Of a stretch of 64,000 nucleotides of DNA, positions 36,845 through 49,290 are shown piece after piece. Source of the DNA: Aldrovandia affinis (Eukaryota; Chordata; Actinopteri; Notacanthiformes; Halosauridae); NCBI GenBank assembly GCA_029706075.1, contig JAINUG010000147.1, forward strand, positions 554,501 through 618,500, written 5' to 3'. Below the pieces are notes generated by a model, which saw only the letters and a program-made list of their open reading frames with translations, made no database searches and had not been told where the DNA came from. The number at the start of each line of letters is the position of its first letter. Within the stretch, counting starts at the first letter, position 1. Position numbers and translations under genes: made by a program.

Positions 36845-37246
36845 TTGTCCCACTTTACATGAATGGCTGTAATACCTGTGTAATAACAGTGTAATTACAT
36901 AAGTAGGTACAGTGTAACTACTGTGTATGTACATATTGTTACATTGTACTTACAATTGTAAAGAAAGCTGTATTTCATCATTTTAACTTTGCATGTTTGA
37001 AGTTCATATCATGATTATTGAGGAAAAGGATAATTAATTAGCTAGCTAGCACTTATCATTGTGGATGTGGGGACTTAATTTTGACCGCAGTAGAAAACAA
37101 CACTTCAAATACAACCACAAACAGGTTTATACTGTTGTAAGTACAATGTAACAATGTGTACACACATATTAGTTATACTATACCTACTTTGTATTTACAG
37201 TGTAATTACACAGGCACTATGGACACTTAATGTAAAGTGGGACCAA
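36845..37246. mobile_element. MITE with about 110-bp terminal inverted repeats
   Basis: Left end 'ttgtcccactttacatgaat' and the complement of the right end 'ttggtcccactttacattaa' begin inverted arms. These continue through 'tgtgtaat-aca-gtgtaa' and 'acattgtacttacaa' to about 36957 and 37135. The interior is AT-rich and non-coding. 'attt'-like bases flank both ends but the target duplication is ambiguous. Confidence 0.9.
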
Positions 37247-39371
37247 TTTAAAAAAAATGTATTAAAGGATATTTCCAACATGAAAAAGTCACGACAACTG
37301 AAAATGATGACAATTGAAGACAATTCAGGGTAATATGGAAAAAAGGTAAGAGTAAAGTATGGATAACTTTATTAAACATCAATTACAAAAACAATTTTTA
37401 TTAAATGTATTATTGGTCATTTATTATTGGTCAAAATTAAGAACACACACACAAAGAATTTGTAGGAGGGACAAGGAAAAAATGGGTGAGGGGGGTTGAA
37501 GGGTAATTAACCAGATTAAGACAACTACACACAAGGTTCCAATATGCGCTATATATTGCACAGCAACACTATATATTTCTCAACCTGGAAACATTGACCT
37601 TTTCTAAATATCGTATTTACTAATATGGTTTAATGTTGGGCAAAAAATTTAAGGTGTATTTTAAGTAAGTATAATTCAGTTATAATTTGTTAAGCACTAA
37701 TAATTGTACAGTAATTGTACTAGGGTGTTACAAAACTAAAGGAATTTACAAAACAGCTTTGAAGGGAATATCGCCCTTCAGGTTGGAAATACATGAATCT
37801 CTGGTGAGTCATATAAAACACAAAAAGGAACAGAAATAAATAAAACACTATGGGCTCTATTTTGAGGAAGCGATGGAGAGAAATGCGCAGAAGTGCACAA
37901 GCCATGCAGCTCACCAATGTTGAAATTATTTTAAATTATAGAATTGTGAAATAGCTGTTCGCTAGAAAGTTATCTGTAGATAGCCTCTCTTCCCCACTCC
38001 AAAATATCAATTTGCCCTTGACAGCTGTGTTTGTGCTAGCAAGGAGCTTTTTGCATCCTTAAAATATAGCCCTATGCCGACGTCAGTCACTGGAGCATAC
38101 TAGATTGCTGCGCTTTGGGGAGGATTACAAAAAAGAGGAAGGTGTGCCTTTTGTGATTATCACAGCCACGAGAGACAAACTTTTTTTTAAAGTGAGAGAT
38201 TTAACAAAAAGTGTCAAGTAATTGTTCATTAAATTAAAACCTGCCTCATCGCAGATGCGTCCACTGAAACTATATCTTCATGACAAATAGTGGCAGTCCT
38301 TGGCCACAGATGTTGATTATGGTTACAAACACTTGGAAGTTTAAACCAAGCCTCAACGGATTTATCCGTTGACAAGCGCAGAGAATCTACAAGCCATTGT
38401 AGACATGTTGACAAAACACAACACCTCTAATCACAGTGTAATTGCACACTTGAAATCCCCCCCCTGCAGCACCAAACTGCCACTATATAAAGCTGTGTAA
38501 ACAAACGTATTCATTAACACCCACATATTCTCTTCTCCGGAGACACTCGTTTTAATTCGGCACAACACGAGCAGGCCAACATGTATGAAACCAATTAATT
38601 ACCTGTGTGACTGCTTAATGGTGAATTCAAATACAAAGGATAAAAAGGCAGGTCCTGAATAAAAATCGGGGGAGGTTTTGCCTTTTTGCCTGACTGACAG
38701 TCAAACATCACATCATACCAAGACCCGTTGCCTAGCTACATCTGACATCCAAGGTTGGCAGTTTGGAAACTGCACACTCCGATACTTGGTATTAATCAAG
38801 AAGGTGCACAATATGTATATGGGTTCTGTGTCTGCCAATCCAGAACCTTAAGTTCTGTGAGCAGAGCTATTTAGCAGGGGCAGAAAGAAATTCTGATTGC
38901 ATCATTTCCTTAGTAGGAAAGGGTCTGTTTAGTCTTGCTAATGAAGTACTGGCTGTTGAAATTCTCAGAATCTCTGGGACAAGCTCAACAACTCAATGTC
39001 ATTATAAATAAATGTTTTAAGCTTTTCTATCTTTTCTATCTATCTTTTTGTTGGACATGCATGAAACCCACTGCTTCAACCTCACTATTAATCTGGCTAT
39101 GAGAAACCCAACTGGTGTTAAAGTTCAGAAGGGTGCAAAACCACCAGGCGTGAAGAAATATGAGCTGATTCACCTTTCAGGCAAATTCGTGCTAATGCAT
39201 TTGGCTGCTGCTTGTCTCGGAAGTCTGTTCGTCCTCTACTGTTGCTGAGAGATGGGTCTGAGGAGGGAGGACTGAGTTTACAAAAGTAGTTCCACAAGTG
39301 GCCAGAAGAGGGAGACATATACAACAGCTGGCTGGAATGTGTTCTCATATTTAACAGAAACCACTCCACAT
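37247..39371. other. non-coding sequence, nothing recognised
   Basis: Unique-looking. 38480-38800 is GC-balanced with TATA-like and homeodomain-like cores but no exon is recognised. Confidence 0.5.
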
Positions 39372-40436
39372 ATACAGGAGGGTAGACAAAATAATGGAAA
39401 CACTAATGAAAACTTGTATTTTGAAGTAACTTAATGACAATTAAAAGGAGTCTACATATGTTTTTCATATTAATGCCAATACTATATTACACATATGTTT
39501 CTGCTGTTTCTAAAGCAAAATGAGAGATCAAACAGATTTTGAAAGAGATCAAATAGTTTGTGCCTGAATTTAATGTGTCGGGGCCCCGGGGTGGCACAAC
39601 CAGTAAAGGCACTTAAATGGAAGCCAGCATGAGCTTAACACATGCAAACTGGCCCTGTGTGTATCATAGTTACAGTCCATGGCTTGATGAGTTCTGTCTC
39701 AGAGGAGGCGGTTCGGCATTTTTGTCACTGCCGGTCACAGAGTTGCAGCGGTGAGCTTGTAGTACGAGTGAGCAATAGTTGAATTAGAAACAGGGTACAA
39801 TTGGCTACCAAATTGGGAGAAAATTTGAAAATTTGAAATAAAATTGAAAAAAACCCCATTATTAAATGCATCAAGGAGAACAGTGTCGGATATCATCCTG
39901 CACACAAGGACACAATGCGTCAGAAAAGGAACATTGGTTGCAAGTTGAAGCTTGCCGTCAGGGATCGATGGACACTTATCAGGATAGTTGCTAAAAGCCA
40001 CAAACAAACAAACCAAACAATGGCTAAAAAAACTGTTAACAGTTGTCTGTTCCCAACTGTTAAACATGGTGGTGGATCTGTTATGGTATAACCAGCCATG
40101 TCTTGAGTGTCATTGGGTCCGATTATTACTCTGGGTGGTGCAATTATGGCCAAGAAATATAAAGCCATTTTAGGTGACCAGGTGCACCCTATAGTGCAGA
40201 TATTGTTTCCTCAAGATGTCCCCATATTCCAAGATGATAAGGCCCCCATACACACTGCTAAAAGGATTCAAGAGTGTTTCCATGAATAATATACACCATT
40301 TAGCAGCATGAACACCGGGATTAAATAAAACACCTTCTATGGCTTCCAACAATCACCAGATTCAAACATCAGTGAACAGGAAGTTCTGGGAAGTAGAATG
40401 TGGAGTAGATTTCCACCACTTTCATCACGCAAATAA
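39372..40436 (+). pseudogene. Tc1-like transposon relic, interrupted by a SINE
   Basis: Terminal sequence 'gggtagacaaaataatggaa' at the left matches the complement of the outer end of the minus-strand element at 59560-60525. Transposase-derived sequence follows. Past the SINE at 39583-39856 come the 'aaacatggtggtggatctgt' block (40053, the GGGS region typical of Tc1 enzymes), a DDKAPIHTAKR-like segment (40230-40265) around the second catalytic acidic residue, and a decayed C-terminus to about 40436. Multiple stops and frameshifts. The right inverted repeat is not visible; a TG microsatellite begins where similarity ends. Confidence 0.85.
39583..39856 (+). mobile_element. tRNA-like SINE inserted in a Tc1 relic
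   Basis: Begins 'ggggtggcacaaccagtaaa', a degenerate tRNA-like head, and ends in 'taccaaattgggagaaaat' and an A-rich tail. The same tail occurs at 44281-44346. Flanking Tc1 sequence is repeated on both sides (left 'atttaatgtgtc', right 'attaaatgcatc'), consistent with a diverged target duplication of about 12 bases. Confidence 0.75.
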
Positions 40437-40472
40437 TGTGTGTGTGTGTGTGTGTGTTTGTGTGTGTGTGTG
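40437..40472. repeat. TG microsatellite
   Basis: (TG)n with one TT interruption; the low-complexity CV-rich and HT-rich frames here are not genes. Confidence 0.95.
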
Positions 40473-42119
40473 CATCTATGCGCACGTGTGTGTGCATGTG
40501 TACATGTACGCGTACATGGTTAAAAATGATTCGAGCTCTGCTGTAGCTCTGTTCACTCATGTTACCTAGTCCAGGAACTCTCCCAGAACAGAGATGACAG
40601 CTAGGGCTCACAGCCGACGCAGATGCATCACACAGACCCTCCTGCACCATAACGTCAAAACCTGCAGTCACTGCCTGACTCCTGGAGAGTCTTAGTCTTA
40701 GTCATCCCCCGGCAGTCACTCAGAGAACAACTGCGAAATGCAAACCTGTGGATCTGGCCATCATGCTACAGAAAGAGTTGTCTAAAGACATGTCTGAGTT
40801 TCTCCAGTTGAGTTCCTCCTGCGGTACACAGGCTACTGCTGGACGTCTTACGCTGCAGTGAGGGTGAATGCTCAAGCTCTTATTACTGTGAATTCTGTTC
40901 AGGAAACCTAAGAGAGGGTAATACAGCAGAGTGTTTCACTTAATATATGATTACTATACTCCATATGAACATTTAGTCTCCTTAGGTCGAAAGATTCGTT
41001 ACACAGTTGAACCTTCAATAATTGAAACCACATTCTATCAAACTATAATATATTTGAATACAAAATACATACATTATATGTGCAGGTGTGTTAGTGTAAG
41101 TGTGTGTCCATGTGCATGTGTCTTTGTGTGTGCGTGTGTGTATATGTACAAAACAGAAACATCTTAATTCTAAATCAGAAAAAGCCAACACAAAAAAAGA
41201 CTGTTCTATACAGTTCCTGACTACCACTGGTTTTGTTGAGGCAACATTAATATAAGTATATGATTCCAATCAATAATGGACTCTTTAAGAGTTTTAAAAT
41301 TGAGTACTATTAGACATTCCAAATTGGGGGGAAAGGGGGCTTAAAAATATTTAAACCATGGTTATGTCATTAGATGACTATGGATCTGTTGTATTTTTGT
41401 TTACAAAGATCACTACCAAGCAAAGTTTTACACACATTACTCTGCCACATACATACTCATGTAATCACACACCATACTCAAACACACACACACACATATA
41501 TACATATACACACACAGAGAAACATACACACGTGTGCACAGTACACATACATACAGTACACCTGACCCATTCCCTACACAGTCAGTACACACGGACATGC
41601 ACAGTAAATACACACACACACACGCGCACATACACTAAAACACATCACTGTGCCCCTCCCCCCCCCACCTTCCTGTCTTCACTCACTCACACCTTCAAAA
41701 GTGTCGGGACCATGGGGCAGGTGTCCATGGCGACAGGAATACAGGAGGAACAAAGGGACGTCGATGCAGCTGATCGATGCTGAAGCTTGTTAGCGCCGCG
41801 TCTTGCTGTACGGTATTTAAAACAACTCCCTTTGGGCCACTGTACCACGGAGTCAGGCTGGCGCACTCATCATGTTATCCTGACAGCATTAAATACCACA
41901 GTGAGAATCTCCAGTACTTCCATATCTCCTCTTTAGTCATGCCCCTCATGTTTTACTCTTGTGTTAGTTGAGGTCATTCAGGGCTGTTCTGATGGTGTGT
42001 GAATTTCACCCGGAAGTTCACAAACCATGAGAACAGGGGATTTCAATCAGCAGGGGACAATCGGGTACAGCTGTGTATCTGATGTGTAGTGAGTTTGTAC
42101 TGGCGCAAAATGGCTGCCG
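40473..42119. other. non-coding with TG (41082-41143) and CA (41480-41640) tracts
   Basis: Interrupted microsatellites. The long H/T-rich frame at 41358-41783 follows the repeat and is not a gene. Confidence 0.6.
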
Positions 42120-42245
42120 TCGCATTCACCCAGGTGGGTGCTGCACATTGGTGGTGGTTGAGGTGAGTTTCCACCATGTCATTGTCATTGTAAAGTGCTT
42201 TTGGTACCTTGAAAGGCGCTATATAAATCCAATGTTCAATTCCTG
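42120..42245 (+). mobile_element. retroposon 3' tail fragment
   Basis: 'tgtaaagtgcttttggtacc' followed by 'ttgaaaggcgctatataaat' is the conserved 3' tail of a common fish non-LTR element. Confidence 0.75.
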
Positions 42246-43261
42246 TTGTACTCCTTCAGCGCAATGTCCACACAGCTCAGGCACTGGACTGCAGAGAGGA
42301 AAGAAGCTGTGCATGTTTCAGAGGATGCACATGCTATTCTGCGCAGAGATGGAATGGGCCTACACGTAAGACCAGCCATTTCAAACTGGAAGAACGATAA
42401 CAAAAACAAGGAGATTAAAAAGATTAAAATTAAATCAAATAAATTGAGGAATTAATTTACAGCTAAATTATGAATAAACGTCATGGCACACAAAGAGGTC
42501 TAACCGTTTCTGTCTTCTCATTCCGATAGACGTTGTCAGTTTGCTAACCTCACTGGCCCATCACGCGCTGTTCTTGGTCATTAAATGTTTTACTCCAAAT
42601 GAAAAATCCATTTTGCATAATGTTAAACGATTTTCTGTTATGACAATTAGCCTGAACTCCTTTGCATATCGAGTCCGAGCTTAGTGACTTCGGCAAATCA
42701 ATGGGTTTCCTGAAGAACGCCTTTATGTTCAGTTGACGATTTTTGATTGATCAGCTGCACTTTTCATCCCACCCCAATAATTTATGTGGAGGCACCCTGT
42801 GGACCTGTGTCTCCATGGTAACGTGAGCCCTCCCCCAACAGCACAGAGGCAGTCATGTGACAGGTCCCTGCGGGCGGGTCTCTGGCTGGCGGGGTCAGGT
42901 GCACGGAGCCCTGCTGGAAACTGGGGACTGTCAGGCATTTGAGGAAGAGCTGAGACAATGAGAGGAATGAGAACATCTGCTACACAATCTGGAAGCTCAT
43001 TCTCACTCCTCAAAATAGAGGAGACCTTTGATCACATTCCAAATTAGATATTATGTCATTTGGGCACCTCAAAATAGAAGATAAGTAAAGAAACTACTGC
43101 TTACACCCCCTCACAGCTGAGACATAGGATTACTCAATGCTTTGGCACACAAAATATAAAATATGCCATTTCCAGCTGAAGCCTTTCCTACAGCAGTACT
43201 TCTCGGCTGATATACTGCCAAACACTGTGACAGCGGGGATTGTTATGGGGTACGTCAAAAA
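42246..43261. other. non-coding; 42440-42760 candidate regulatory sequence
   Basis: 42440-42760 is unique with octamer-like cores ('tttgcataatg' at 42613, 'tttgcatatcg' at 42660). Overlapping minus frames at 42729-43013 are not recognisable. Confidence 0.35.
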
Positions 43262-43382
43262 CAGAGGTGGGTCGTAACACGCTACAGAAAATGTATTAGA
43301 TGTACTTTTTAATGGGATTTGTACTTCTCAAAGTTCTCTCTGTGGACTATACTTTTAATTTTACTGGAGTACAGTGGCATGC
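43262..43382 (+). mobile_element. hAT-like non-autonomous element, left part
   Basis: 'acagaggtgggtcgtaacac' followed by 'ttttaattttactggagtac' is the start of a common fish element recognisable by repeated ACTT-TACT motifs. The matching interior style occurs at 46186-46320. Confidence 0.55.
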
Positions 43383-43946
43383 GCAGACTCTCACAAGGGC
43401 AAGGGACAAGATAGAGAAAATGACACTTCAGACAAACAACATGAGTGGGTTTCAAATAGGGCTGTAACGACACTCACCATAATGATAATGCTGAGCTAAC
43501 AATGTGATGCTAATTGTCAGGAATCATCACAACGTGACAATATAATTTAAATAGTTTATTCAAAAGACATGCTCCCGCAGAGCTGTAAATCTTCAGAACT
43601 CAGAATTTTCTGAACTGTAAACATTCTAACTGTTCATAACAAGCAATAATGGTGTTTAGACTGCTTTATAGTTTCCAGTCACTTTGCCACTACTACAATT
43701 ATCTACTATATATGAACTCCAATGTTATATTTTTTCCCTGTCATCACATTTCTTAGAGATCCTGAAATCAATTAGAGAGGGGAACTTCTCATGTTCACAA
43801 TTAAATAAATGGAGGAACAGTGACCTATTGCTTAATGGGACTGATTGACAGATCATGACATCCAACTGAAACTCTCTCTGGTCCTGCCCCAGCAAGCAGA
43901 CAAAATGTGCTGACGTACCCTTCTCTTCCTCTTTTCTTTGTCTTCA
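43383..43946. other. non-coding sequence, nothing recognised
   Basis: No gene or repeat recognised. Confidence 0.5.
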
Positions 43947-44346
43947 GGGGCGGCGGATGGCATAGCGGTCTAACACACCCGAATCTTGGCTGGTCCGACA
44001 CAAGTGTGAGCTGCCTATCAGGGACGCGGTTCAAAACTCCTCTGTGCCAGACCGGCCCTGGCCGTTAACCCCGATCGGGTTGATGTTTGGCCGTTCGCTC
44101 CAGGGGAGGGGGAGGGTGAACCAGCTCAAGTTCTCCATGAAGTACGTAAGGGTGTCTCCAGAATGTGGGTGGGCGAATTCTGTCTCAATGGAAGCGGAGT
44201 TTGCTGCCCTCAGAGCATTAGCTTGCCTCGTAGAGACCAGTGGCAAACTCGTGTGGAGAGGGCAAATAAAAATAAATAGAGGGTATAATTGGCCACTAAA
44301 TTGGGAGAAAACTGGAAAAAAGTCAGAAACAAATCATTTAAAAAAA
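43947..44346 (+). mobile_element. tRNA-like SINE, about 400 bp
   Basis: Head 'gcggatggcatagcggtcta' and a B-box-like 'gcggttcaaaactcc' indicate a tRNA-derived promoter. The GC-rich body ends in 'ggccactaaattgggagaaa' plus an A-rich tail, shared with 39583-39856. It directly abuts the truncated end of the Tc1 relic at 44350. The 141-codon frame here is incidental. Confidence 0.7.
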
Positions 44347-44349
44347 GAA

Positions 44350-45312
44350 GAGTTCATGGTTCCCTTAATGATGTTGAGTCGTCCAGGCCCAGAGGAAGAA
44401 AAGCAGCCCCAGATCATGACACTCCCACCACCATGCTTGACCATAGGGATAAGGTTATTTTGGTGGTGAGCAGTGTTGGGTTTTCGCCAGACACGGTATC
44501 CAGGTTTGTCCAGGTGGTCTCTGGCAAACTTAAGACGGGCAGCTTGGGGTTTTTTTAGACAGCAGAGGCTTCTTCCTGACTACCCTTGTATGACAGTTCT
44601 ATTCATTGTTCTTGTTATTGTTGATGGATGACATCAGGTGTAGCGAGGGAGGCTTGTAGATTCCTGGATGTTATTCTTAGGTTACTTTTTACTTGATTTA
44701 TTATTTTTCTTGTGGCTCTTGGTGATATTTTAGAAGGACGCCCACTTCTAGGCAGAGTCGCTGTCATGTTAAATCCTCTCCATTTGTATGTTATTTGTCT
44801 CATAGTAGACTGATGGAGCCCAAGTCTTTTTGATATGATTTTATATCCTTCTCCAGACTGATGCACACTCACTAATCTCTTCCTGAAGTCCTCTGAGGTC
44901 TCCTTAGATCCTGGCATGGTGTGTTTTGCATTCACCTGTATGGGTAACACTGAACTGACCGGGTTTCTTACACGTATTTAAGAGAGTACCACCCAAACTC
45001 TTTCCTAAAGATCTGACCTTTGATTGGTTAACTTGGTACCTAATTATATACCAACCTGATTCTACTTACCTACTTGACTTAACCAAGGCAACAGGAGGTT
45101 CACTTATTTTTGCACCTTCACTAATTCTTTTTCCTATCTTTTTACTCTACTATATGCACAATTTCCTCTACAAATGTATCAAATTGGCCAATATAGACCC
45201 TTTATTTCAGTTAAGAAAAGACTGGTTCTGATTAACTAAGGATTTTGTGGTAAAAACTCTAGATTTATATGATTGCACAAGGGGTTCATACACTTTCAAG
45301 CATCACTCTATA
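44350..45312 (-). pseudogene. Tc1-like transposon relic, transposase N-terminus preserved
   Basis: Outer end 'ctttcaagcatcactctata' at 45293-45312. The transposase frame starts at 44917 (MPGSKETSEDFRKRL) and runs to 44615. It covers the paired-like DNA-binding domain: a first helix-turn-helix with YKIISKRLGLHQSTMRQI, then a GRP hook (LPRSGRPSKISP) and a second helical region with NLRITSRNLQ. After a break, the GGGSVM block survives at about 44400-44450. The C-terminal end and right inverted repeat are missing; a SINE sits at that edge. Frames around the GGGSVM block are disrupted, so it is inactive. Confidence 0.9.
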
Positions 45313-46185
45313 TACTTTAAACATTACATTAGCTGCTAGGTTACCAAAGCATATGATAAGCTAGCTATCTATGTTAACATGTATCATAACAACACCAGCA
45401 ACCAGCATCCATTAGCTAGTTAAATAGGTATATTCTTAGCCAGCTAGTTAAATTGTTAGCTATAGAACAATCTGTCACTGTTAACATGAGCAAAGAGTTA
45501 ACAGTTATTTTTATCCTGGCGGTGACAAACATGAATGTAGCTAGCTACAGAATACTGGTTGTTAGAATTATTTTCATGAACCTACCATTAGCCTACTTCT
45601 ATCACTATCCACAATCTGTTATTGATTACGGTGGCTAATGAGATTTTTAGCTCGGACCTCTAGGTATTGTGACATGATGAGAGGTCTGGAATGTTGCCAC
45701 CAGGGTTGTGTGGCATGGTTTGTGCAAAAGAAAGGCTTAACAAAGTGTTTTTCTCAAAATATTGCCCGTTTTAATGGTTCAGCAATGGTTCCAACAAGAT
45801 TGAGCAAAAGGCTCAAAACGGCAAAGTAAGGACACTTTCAAGTTCAAAAGGCAAACCAAAACTGTTTAACAAAAGAGGAGCTGATTCTCCTCCCTCAGCC
45901 ACTGTTTCTGTCTCTCTTCCTAAGTGTGGCAAGTGCCCTCTTCTTCAGGGCACTGGCTGAGGCAATTAGGACCTCAAATGCTTCCAGCTGGGAATAAATT
46001 CTCCCAGGCCTGACAACCTTGTCTTGTCTTTGTAGTTTTTAAAGGGTGGCCATTTTGTTTTGTGGTCCTTTTCTGAAGCCACTTTGAGGGGATGTACCTC
46101 CCATCTATAACGCAACCTCTTATGATGCCACAATATTAATCAGGGCTGTGTGTGCGTTTCATAACAACTGTATGCCTTCAGATTT
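45313..46185. other. non-coding; 45313-45650 TAGC/GCTA-rich
   Basis: 'ttagctagtt', 'agccagctagtt' and 'gtagctagctac' recur as at 21.2 and 32 kb. The frame at 45638-45829 is not recognisable. Confidence 0.5.
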
Positions 46186-46320
46186 TTTTTAAATGAAAAG
46201 AGCACTTCATATCTTGGGCCAAAACTTTTTTTACGCTTACTCAAGTAGTTTTGTAGGATAGCTACTTTCACTTATACTTGATCTTATTTTCAATGAAGTC
46301 ATTTTCTTTTTACTTAGCTA
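46186..46320 (+). mobile_element. hAT-like non-autonomous element, inner or right part
   Basis: 'cttactcaagtagttttgta' and 'tttcacttatacttgatctt' resemble the interior of the family at 43262-43382. Confidence 0.5.
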
Positions 46321-47804
46321 TGGCCTCCCCTCTTGTCGAAATAGTGGACATGGGGGAAATGTTCCTGGTTTTCATGGCTTATAACTTCGCATACGCTGGA
46401 TCGAGAACAGAACTGTGCTGACCAGAAGCAAGGCCAGCTGACATGACTGCGAGTCTGTGAGTCTGTCCAAGAGCACACACCAAATGCAATCATTTATATT
46501 TATAGTACTGCGCAGCCCCCCCCACTTCACTCTGTCTCAGGCTCTGCTTCTTTATCTGTTGCCATATCTCACTCTGCCACTCTCTCTCTCTCTCTCTCTA
46601 AATGGTGGAATATATCTGGAGCACATAGAGATCACATGGCAGTTCTTCAGTCCGGGAAGAGGTCAATGGGTGAAGTTTCAGTTAACATTTACTGTTTACA
46701 CCAGATTGACCTGCGAACCTCTGACCCCTGAACCCTATCAGTCTGTCAGAGTCGCATCCTACACAAAGAGCAAATAATACAATAAACGTAGCTCAAAGGG
46801 GAGAATGCACGTTGCTTTATAACATTCACTTATCTCTGATGTAGCTGATGAGCTCGATTCAAACCACGTTACACATAGATCTGTCGTGTCCTAAGCTTTG
46901 ATTTTAACAAACAATAACAATATTTTTCCAGACAAAGGAAGCTGCTTGACAGTGAATCTGTGTTCTGAAAATTCATTTTAACGCTAATCGATAGTGATAT
47001 TTGTTCATGGATGCAGTTGGTTGCAGAGGAAAAGCAAACGGCAGCTTTTCCAAGATGGAGAGGTGTGCTTGGTTGTACCTGAGAGAATGTGTACAGTCAG
47101 TAAAGATGGATGGAGGACAATGTACATTTTGCATAAGGATGACTGCTGTGCAAGAAAATGAAAATAGATTGTTAAAAACAATAGGTTCCTCTAAATTTAA
47201 TTCCTAAGGCCTTCATAAGCCATACATAACACCTTTATAAGAATGACATCACTACTCTATAAAGCATTCATGATCAACTTCAGTGATTTACGGATGAAAT
47301 AGTGTGATACAGCACATGCTGTGTTAAAAATGAGCACACGCTGGCAAATGTGTCAGTCATCATAAAGAAAACATTTGCCTATAACTGATTTAACTGTGAA
47401 AATGCCATGCTGATGAAGGTGTTACATAGAAAGTTCATATAATACAAAGTGTGCACATATATTCAACAGGCAGAATTAATAAATCACAAGAGCATCAATA
47501 AGTAGGTATAGAATAGCCAGCAACATGTCAGTGATTCAGCATCAACTTAGTTCAAAAAGACATGCATACACACAGTCCCTATCACTGATACATGCGCAGA
47601 GTGCTATGACAAAGACATAAAAATGCAAAGCAATGATGTTGCTAATCATTTCTCTATCCTATAGCAGTATACCAGTAATCTAATGATTGTATTGCTTGTT
47701 ATAGTGTTTTTATTTCTGCCCAGATGTCAGTGTAGGTTTGAAATCAGATGTTTGGGTAATATAATAGATGTAAGGATTTAGATGTAAAGTAGACTCCGTT
47801 TTTA
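46321..47804. other. non-coding sequence, nothing firmly recognised
   Basis: Short (TC)n near 46580-46600. 47195-47300 ('ccttcataagccatacataa') resembles interiors of fish MITEs. A 68-codon frame at 47001-47207 is not recognisable. Confidence 0.45.
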
Positions 47805-48250
47805 TTCACACCTTGATAAAGATGAACAAAAGAGATCTAAAATAGACTATAGAAGTAATGAGCTTTATTTTATGCTCACAAAATGGGCGCAATTATATTC
47901 TTTAATAATAATGCATTGACATGAACCACAATTGAACGGTTCACAAATTATTATTTTTGCCCCAGAAAAAGTCACAAATATTCACACCCCTGTTATCAGT
48001 ACTTTGTGCTTCCTCCTTTGGCCATTATAACAGCAAGTAGTCACCTTCTGTAGTGTTGCACGAGGCTATGGAACGTCTTGGGGGGGATCCTCAACCATTC
48101 CTCCATGCAGAATTGTTCTAGTTCCTTCAGATTCTTGGGTTGACATTTTTGGACTGCTTGTTTGAGTTCAAACCACAAATGTTCAAATGGATTCAGATCT
48201 GGAGACTGAGATGGTCACGTCAGGACACTGATCTTGTGCTCTGTCAATCA

Positions 48251-48427
48251 TATATATATGTCATTTAGCAGACACTTTTATCCAAAACAACTTACAGTAG
48301 TGAATGCATACATTTGTCAGTATATGTGGTCCAAGTGGGAATTGAACCCACAACCTAAGTGTTGCCAACACCATGCTCTACCTACTGAGCCACACAGAAC
48401 CACACTCTACCTACTGAGCCACAGAAC
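48251..48427 (-). mobile_element. tRNA-SINE nested in the Tc1/mariner element
   Basis: Same family as 58290-58459, reverse orientation. The A-box region 'ctctacctactgagccac' is present twice (48376 and 48404), an internal duplication of about 29 bases. The B-box complement 'gggaattgaacccac' is at 48338. Flanks share 'atcat' as a possible short target duplication. Confidence 0.85.
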
Positions 48428-49189
48428 CATCATTTTTTAGTTGCTTTGGACATATGTTTGGGATCGTTGTCTTGTTGGAAGTTCCATCTGCCGCCAAGGT
48501 GTAGCTTCCTGGCAGAGGGAAGGTTTCTGGACAGAATGTCTTGGTATATACTGGAGTTCATGATTCCATCTATTTTAATAAGGGCCCCAGGGCCTGTGGA
48601 TGTAAGACAACCCCAAAAGATCCACCACCATGTTTCACCACAGGCATGATGTGCTTTTCAACATTACTTACATTCTTTGGACCCAAACATAAAGCTGATG
48701 TGCATGTCCAAAAATCTGACCACAAGACATGGTTCCAGTTGTAGTTCAGATGTAGTTTGGTGAATTCAAGATGCCTTTTTTGGTGAATTGTCTTCAAAAG
48801 AGGCTTCCTACTTGCAACTCATTGCCATTGTCATATAGGCATCGTCGAATAGTAGCTTTAGACACCTTGTAACCCCAAGATGCCAGGTTGTTTTGGAGAT
48901 CTTGAACTGTGCCCCTTGGACTTTTTTGTCTCTCGAACCATCCGTCTCACTACACGTGGGGGCAAGATAGACTTGCGTCCTGTACCTGGCAGGTTAGCCA
49001 CTGTTCCATTGGCGTTAAACTTCCTAATATTTGACACCAGAGTGGAAAGCGGTATCTTTAACTTTTTAGTGATTTTTTTGTAGCCATCTCCTGATCTGTA
49101 ACCTTTTGTCTGATGCTTTCAGGGAGTTCTTTGCCTTTCACCATGATAATGGTTCTAGCCCAGAACTAAAAAGCCTGATTTAATATCGT

Positions 49190-49290
49190 GGTCTTCTCGA
49201 GGCCAGGGGTGTGGCCTGCACCCACACTGGCCCTTCTTGGATAAGATTGGACATCCCTGCCCTAGGCAAACAGTAAACCATTGTAGATTA
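49190..49290. mobile_element. short repeat insert near the transposase 5' end
   Basis: 'gaggccaggggtgtggcctg' and 'ggacatccctgccctaggca' form imperfect inverted ends of a small element like 11729-11940, followed by an AT tract. Boundaries approximate. Confidence 0.45.

Noticed and set aside
41358..41783. 141-codon H/T-rich frame
   Set aside because: Driven by CA-rich low-complexity DNA; no domain.
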